Source: Hanleya hanleyi
Taxonomy: Eukaryota > Mollusca > Polyplacophora > Lepidopleurida > Hanleyidae
Reading direction: 5' to 3'
Length of the DNA: 64,000 nucleotides
Assembly: GCA_036873755.1 (NCBI GenBank)
Contig: JAVTVY010039344.1
Location: 62,001-126,000 of the forward strand
In this document: positions 62,071 to 64,000 of the stretch, piece by piece
Layout: the number at the start of each line of letters is the position of its first letter
How positions within the stretch are numbered: the stretch's first letter is position 1
The notes under the pieces: generated by a model
Told to the model about the DNA's origin: nothing
Databases searched by the model: none
Seen by the model: only the letters and a program-made list of their open reading frames with translations
Made by a program: the position numbers and the translations under genes

Positions 62071-64000
62071 ATGTCTTTCACGAAGTTTATACATAAATTA
62101 TCACGAGAGAATAACATGAAAACACATTTTTGACAATCGCATATTTTGTTACAGTTGAAGGTATATTGTTATGGAATCAAAGTATGACTCTTTTCTAGAA
62201 AACCGAGTTATGAAGCAAACTTGACATCTGCAACGGAATTGTCAAAGTGTATGACGTTGCAGTAATCTGATGGCTTAACTCACCATTAGTCAGCAAATGT
62301 GTTACTTCGTGTGTGGTTAACTTTTTTCATGGATTTTAAAAGGTAATTATAAATGTCTGTAGTAAAGATATGTTTTCTTCCAGTGGTTTTGATGAAAACA
62401 TAGTTCCATTCATTTAAATAATACCGTACATATAGTATGATGTGTTGGTCTAATGCGTGTATCTAACAAATTATATTTGGTCTCCTGATAATGAATTCCC
62501 CGTTACAATTCAACCACTAATAATTATACTTTTTTATTCGACTTATTTACTGCATAAAGGTGCGAAAGTGTAATTACCTACACCCTTTGATCTCGCCGAT
62601 AGAACAGACTTGAACTTTCTAAATTATTAGCTTACTCCACGTTCTACATTGAACTCGCTGATTTGTGGATTCCAAGCTTCCACTATAAATCGCCCCTAAT
62701 CATTACATCCTATTACCTACAGCTATCACAAGATCAAAAATATTCCTCTATATTAAAGCAAACGGAGAAATGAAGTTTCACGAGACGCAATTTTGGTCGA
62801 GTGTCTAGTTTTATATGGCGTACGGAATATGATATTTTATGAGATCTGTCTAAATCAGAGTTCAGTAAATAGATAGGTCAGGCATAATCAAGAACAAGTA
62901 AATGGGTACTCGGTGTATTTTTTTTCATTCAGCAACTGGTGCGTGGCGTCTCATAAATTGGAATTACAATATCAATATATAATTAATTTACTCTTTTCTT
63001 CTTGCTTGCTGATTTGGTTAACGTTTGAACCGAAAATAAAATAAGCCCATTCTGTATTATGACAAAAAGTGCACTGTTTATATAACTTCTGAAGAGTAAA
63101 CACAAATATGTGTTTCAACTCAATATGACCTGGGACGAATATACTCGTCCCAGATATGATTAATCAGTCCGTATTTCATCATAATGGGTTTATTATCCGA
63201 TAACACCCGCATCTAATTATGAGTTTACCTATATACCGGTACATGTATATTTTCCCCGCTACTTACAGCCTCATTGCGCGTAGTAGACTTACAAGCAAAC
63301 GACTGCATGCATATGTCATATTGTTTTCCATGCATTTTACAAGCAAACGATTGCACGGATATATGTCATATTGTTTTCCATGCATTTTGTCCTGATTATC
63401 GTGACAATGACCATTCATCTGAACAATGGGTCATCAGCCGATATTTAATAAGTTTATTCAAAAAAGAAAATATAGCATACGATTCATAAAAATCACAGAA
63501 CTCGTTGTCGTATATTAACAGGTAACAATAGAAAGTCCATCTAAAGCTTGGGACTTCCACCTGAAGGTAATACCGCTTATGTCACCCAGTCGGAAGTTCG
63601 TTTATTTCTGAAAAAAGGGAATATAAATTAAAAAGAACTCACGATTCGATTACTCAAGAGAAAAACTTTGACATGATACTAAAATTGGCGTAATGTTATA
63701 AATTCCGAACTGACATGTAATACAATTCTATAACACTTGTGTCTATAACAACTTGTTAACTGTGCATTTATTGAGTGTTATAGCACAGTTGTGTGAAATT
63801 TACAAGTGTCAAGTGCAGGTGTTTATTTCTGAGATTCTATTTCGCAAGTCGGATAAGAAAAGGGACGTCTGCTTTCATACAAGTCACAATCGAATAAGAC
63901 AAATAAATAAATTACAAGATGGAATTCTTTCTCGAGTTTAACTGTTGTTCCTATCTTGAAATTGATTTAAAAGCGATACAAATAGACCTATATCCACGTA
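62071..64000. other. AT-rich flank to window end, no gene seen
   Basis: One 56-bp direct duplication at about 63288-63390 (ACAAGCAAACGAxTGCA and ATGTCATATTGTTTTCCATG twice) and a small hairpin TGGGACGAATATACTCGTCCCA at 63132. No protein-like reading frame recognised. Confidence 0.45.

Noticed and set aside
61674..62096. 140-codon Cys-rich ORF resembling a toxin-like or metallothionein-like protein
   Set aside because: Periodic translation of the 39-bp minisatellite, with no signal peptide or conserved spacing beyond the repeat.

Overview
The window looks like nuclear DNA of an aquatic invertebrate, most probably a mollusc. The clues are AT-rich non-coding flanks, many simple and tandem repeats, a short SINE-like tail ending in a CACT run near 61.5 kb (a type I associate with gastropod genomes), and interstitial TTAGGG repeats. 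I see no certain host gene. Almost all recognisable coding sequence belongs to decayed copies of Polinton/Maverick (adintovirus-like) elements: protein-primed family B DNA polymerase (PolB), chromodomain integrase, adenain-like protease, A32/FtsK-type packaging ATPase, hexon-like major capsid, penton-like minor capsid, a pVI-like protein and several small virion-type proteins.

Layout. 0-2.25 kb: minus-strand PolB running off the left edge, preceded by a broken death-domain gene. 2.25-3.4 kb: a repeated, TATA-rich divergent promoter. 3.4-7.0 kb: short unknown plus-strand ORFs with their own promoters. 7.1-13.4 kb: late-gene block A (minus strand), interrupted by a 2.9 kb inverted-repeat element (7.6-10.5 kb) and ending in a 125-bp inverted repeat carrying a diverged pX-like gene. 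13.4-25 kb: AT-rich flank with minisatellites and no convincing gene. 25.0-27.7 kb: half of an inverted-repeat element, a PolB scrap and a 153-bp tandem array. 28.7-36.1 kb: late block B, with the best-preserved integrase and duplicated regulatory-type genes, but no ATPase. 36.5-47.7 kb: element C, the most complete copy, with PolB (+) converging on protease, hexon, pVI, penton, protein K, pX, ATPase, membrane protein and integrase (all -). 48-53 kb: accessory region with a cell-cycle-type promoter (four CCAAT boxes plus an E2F site), a RING gene, a CARD gene, an array of ETS-like sites, zinc-finger remnants and another PolB scrap. 55.6-59.9 kb: a 4.2 kb palindromic element with 5'-AG/CT-3' ends and a near-perfect 6-bp target duplication. 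60-64 kb: non-coding flank.

How the genes fit together. PolB and integrase would replicate and integrate the element. Hexon, penton, pVI, protein K, pX, ATPase and protease form a virion-assembly module transcribed as one compact block; penton-pVI overlaps as TAATG in all three copies. The accessory genes (death domain, CARD, RING-HC) are the kind used to interfere with host apoptosis or innate signalling. The most novel signal is a small module around a [VI]xLxxxxWxKhxxh motif. It occurs N-terminal to the integrase, as a stand-alone paralogue beside it, as a vestige in element C, and fused behind a CARD. Nearly every copy carries stops or frameshifts, so these are endogenous fossils rather than live virus.
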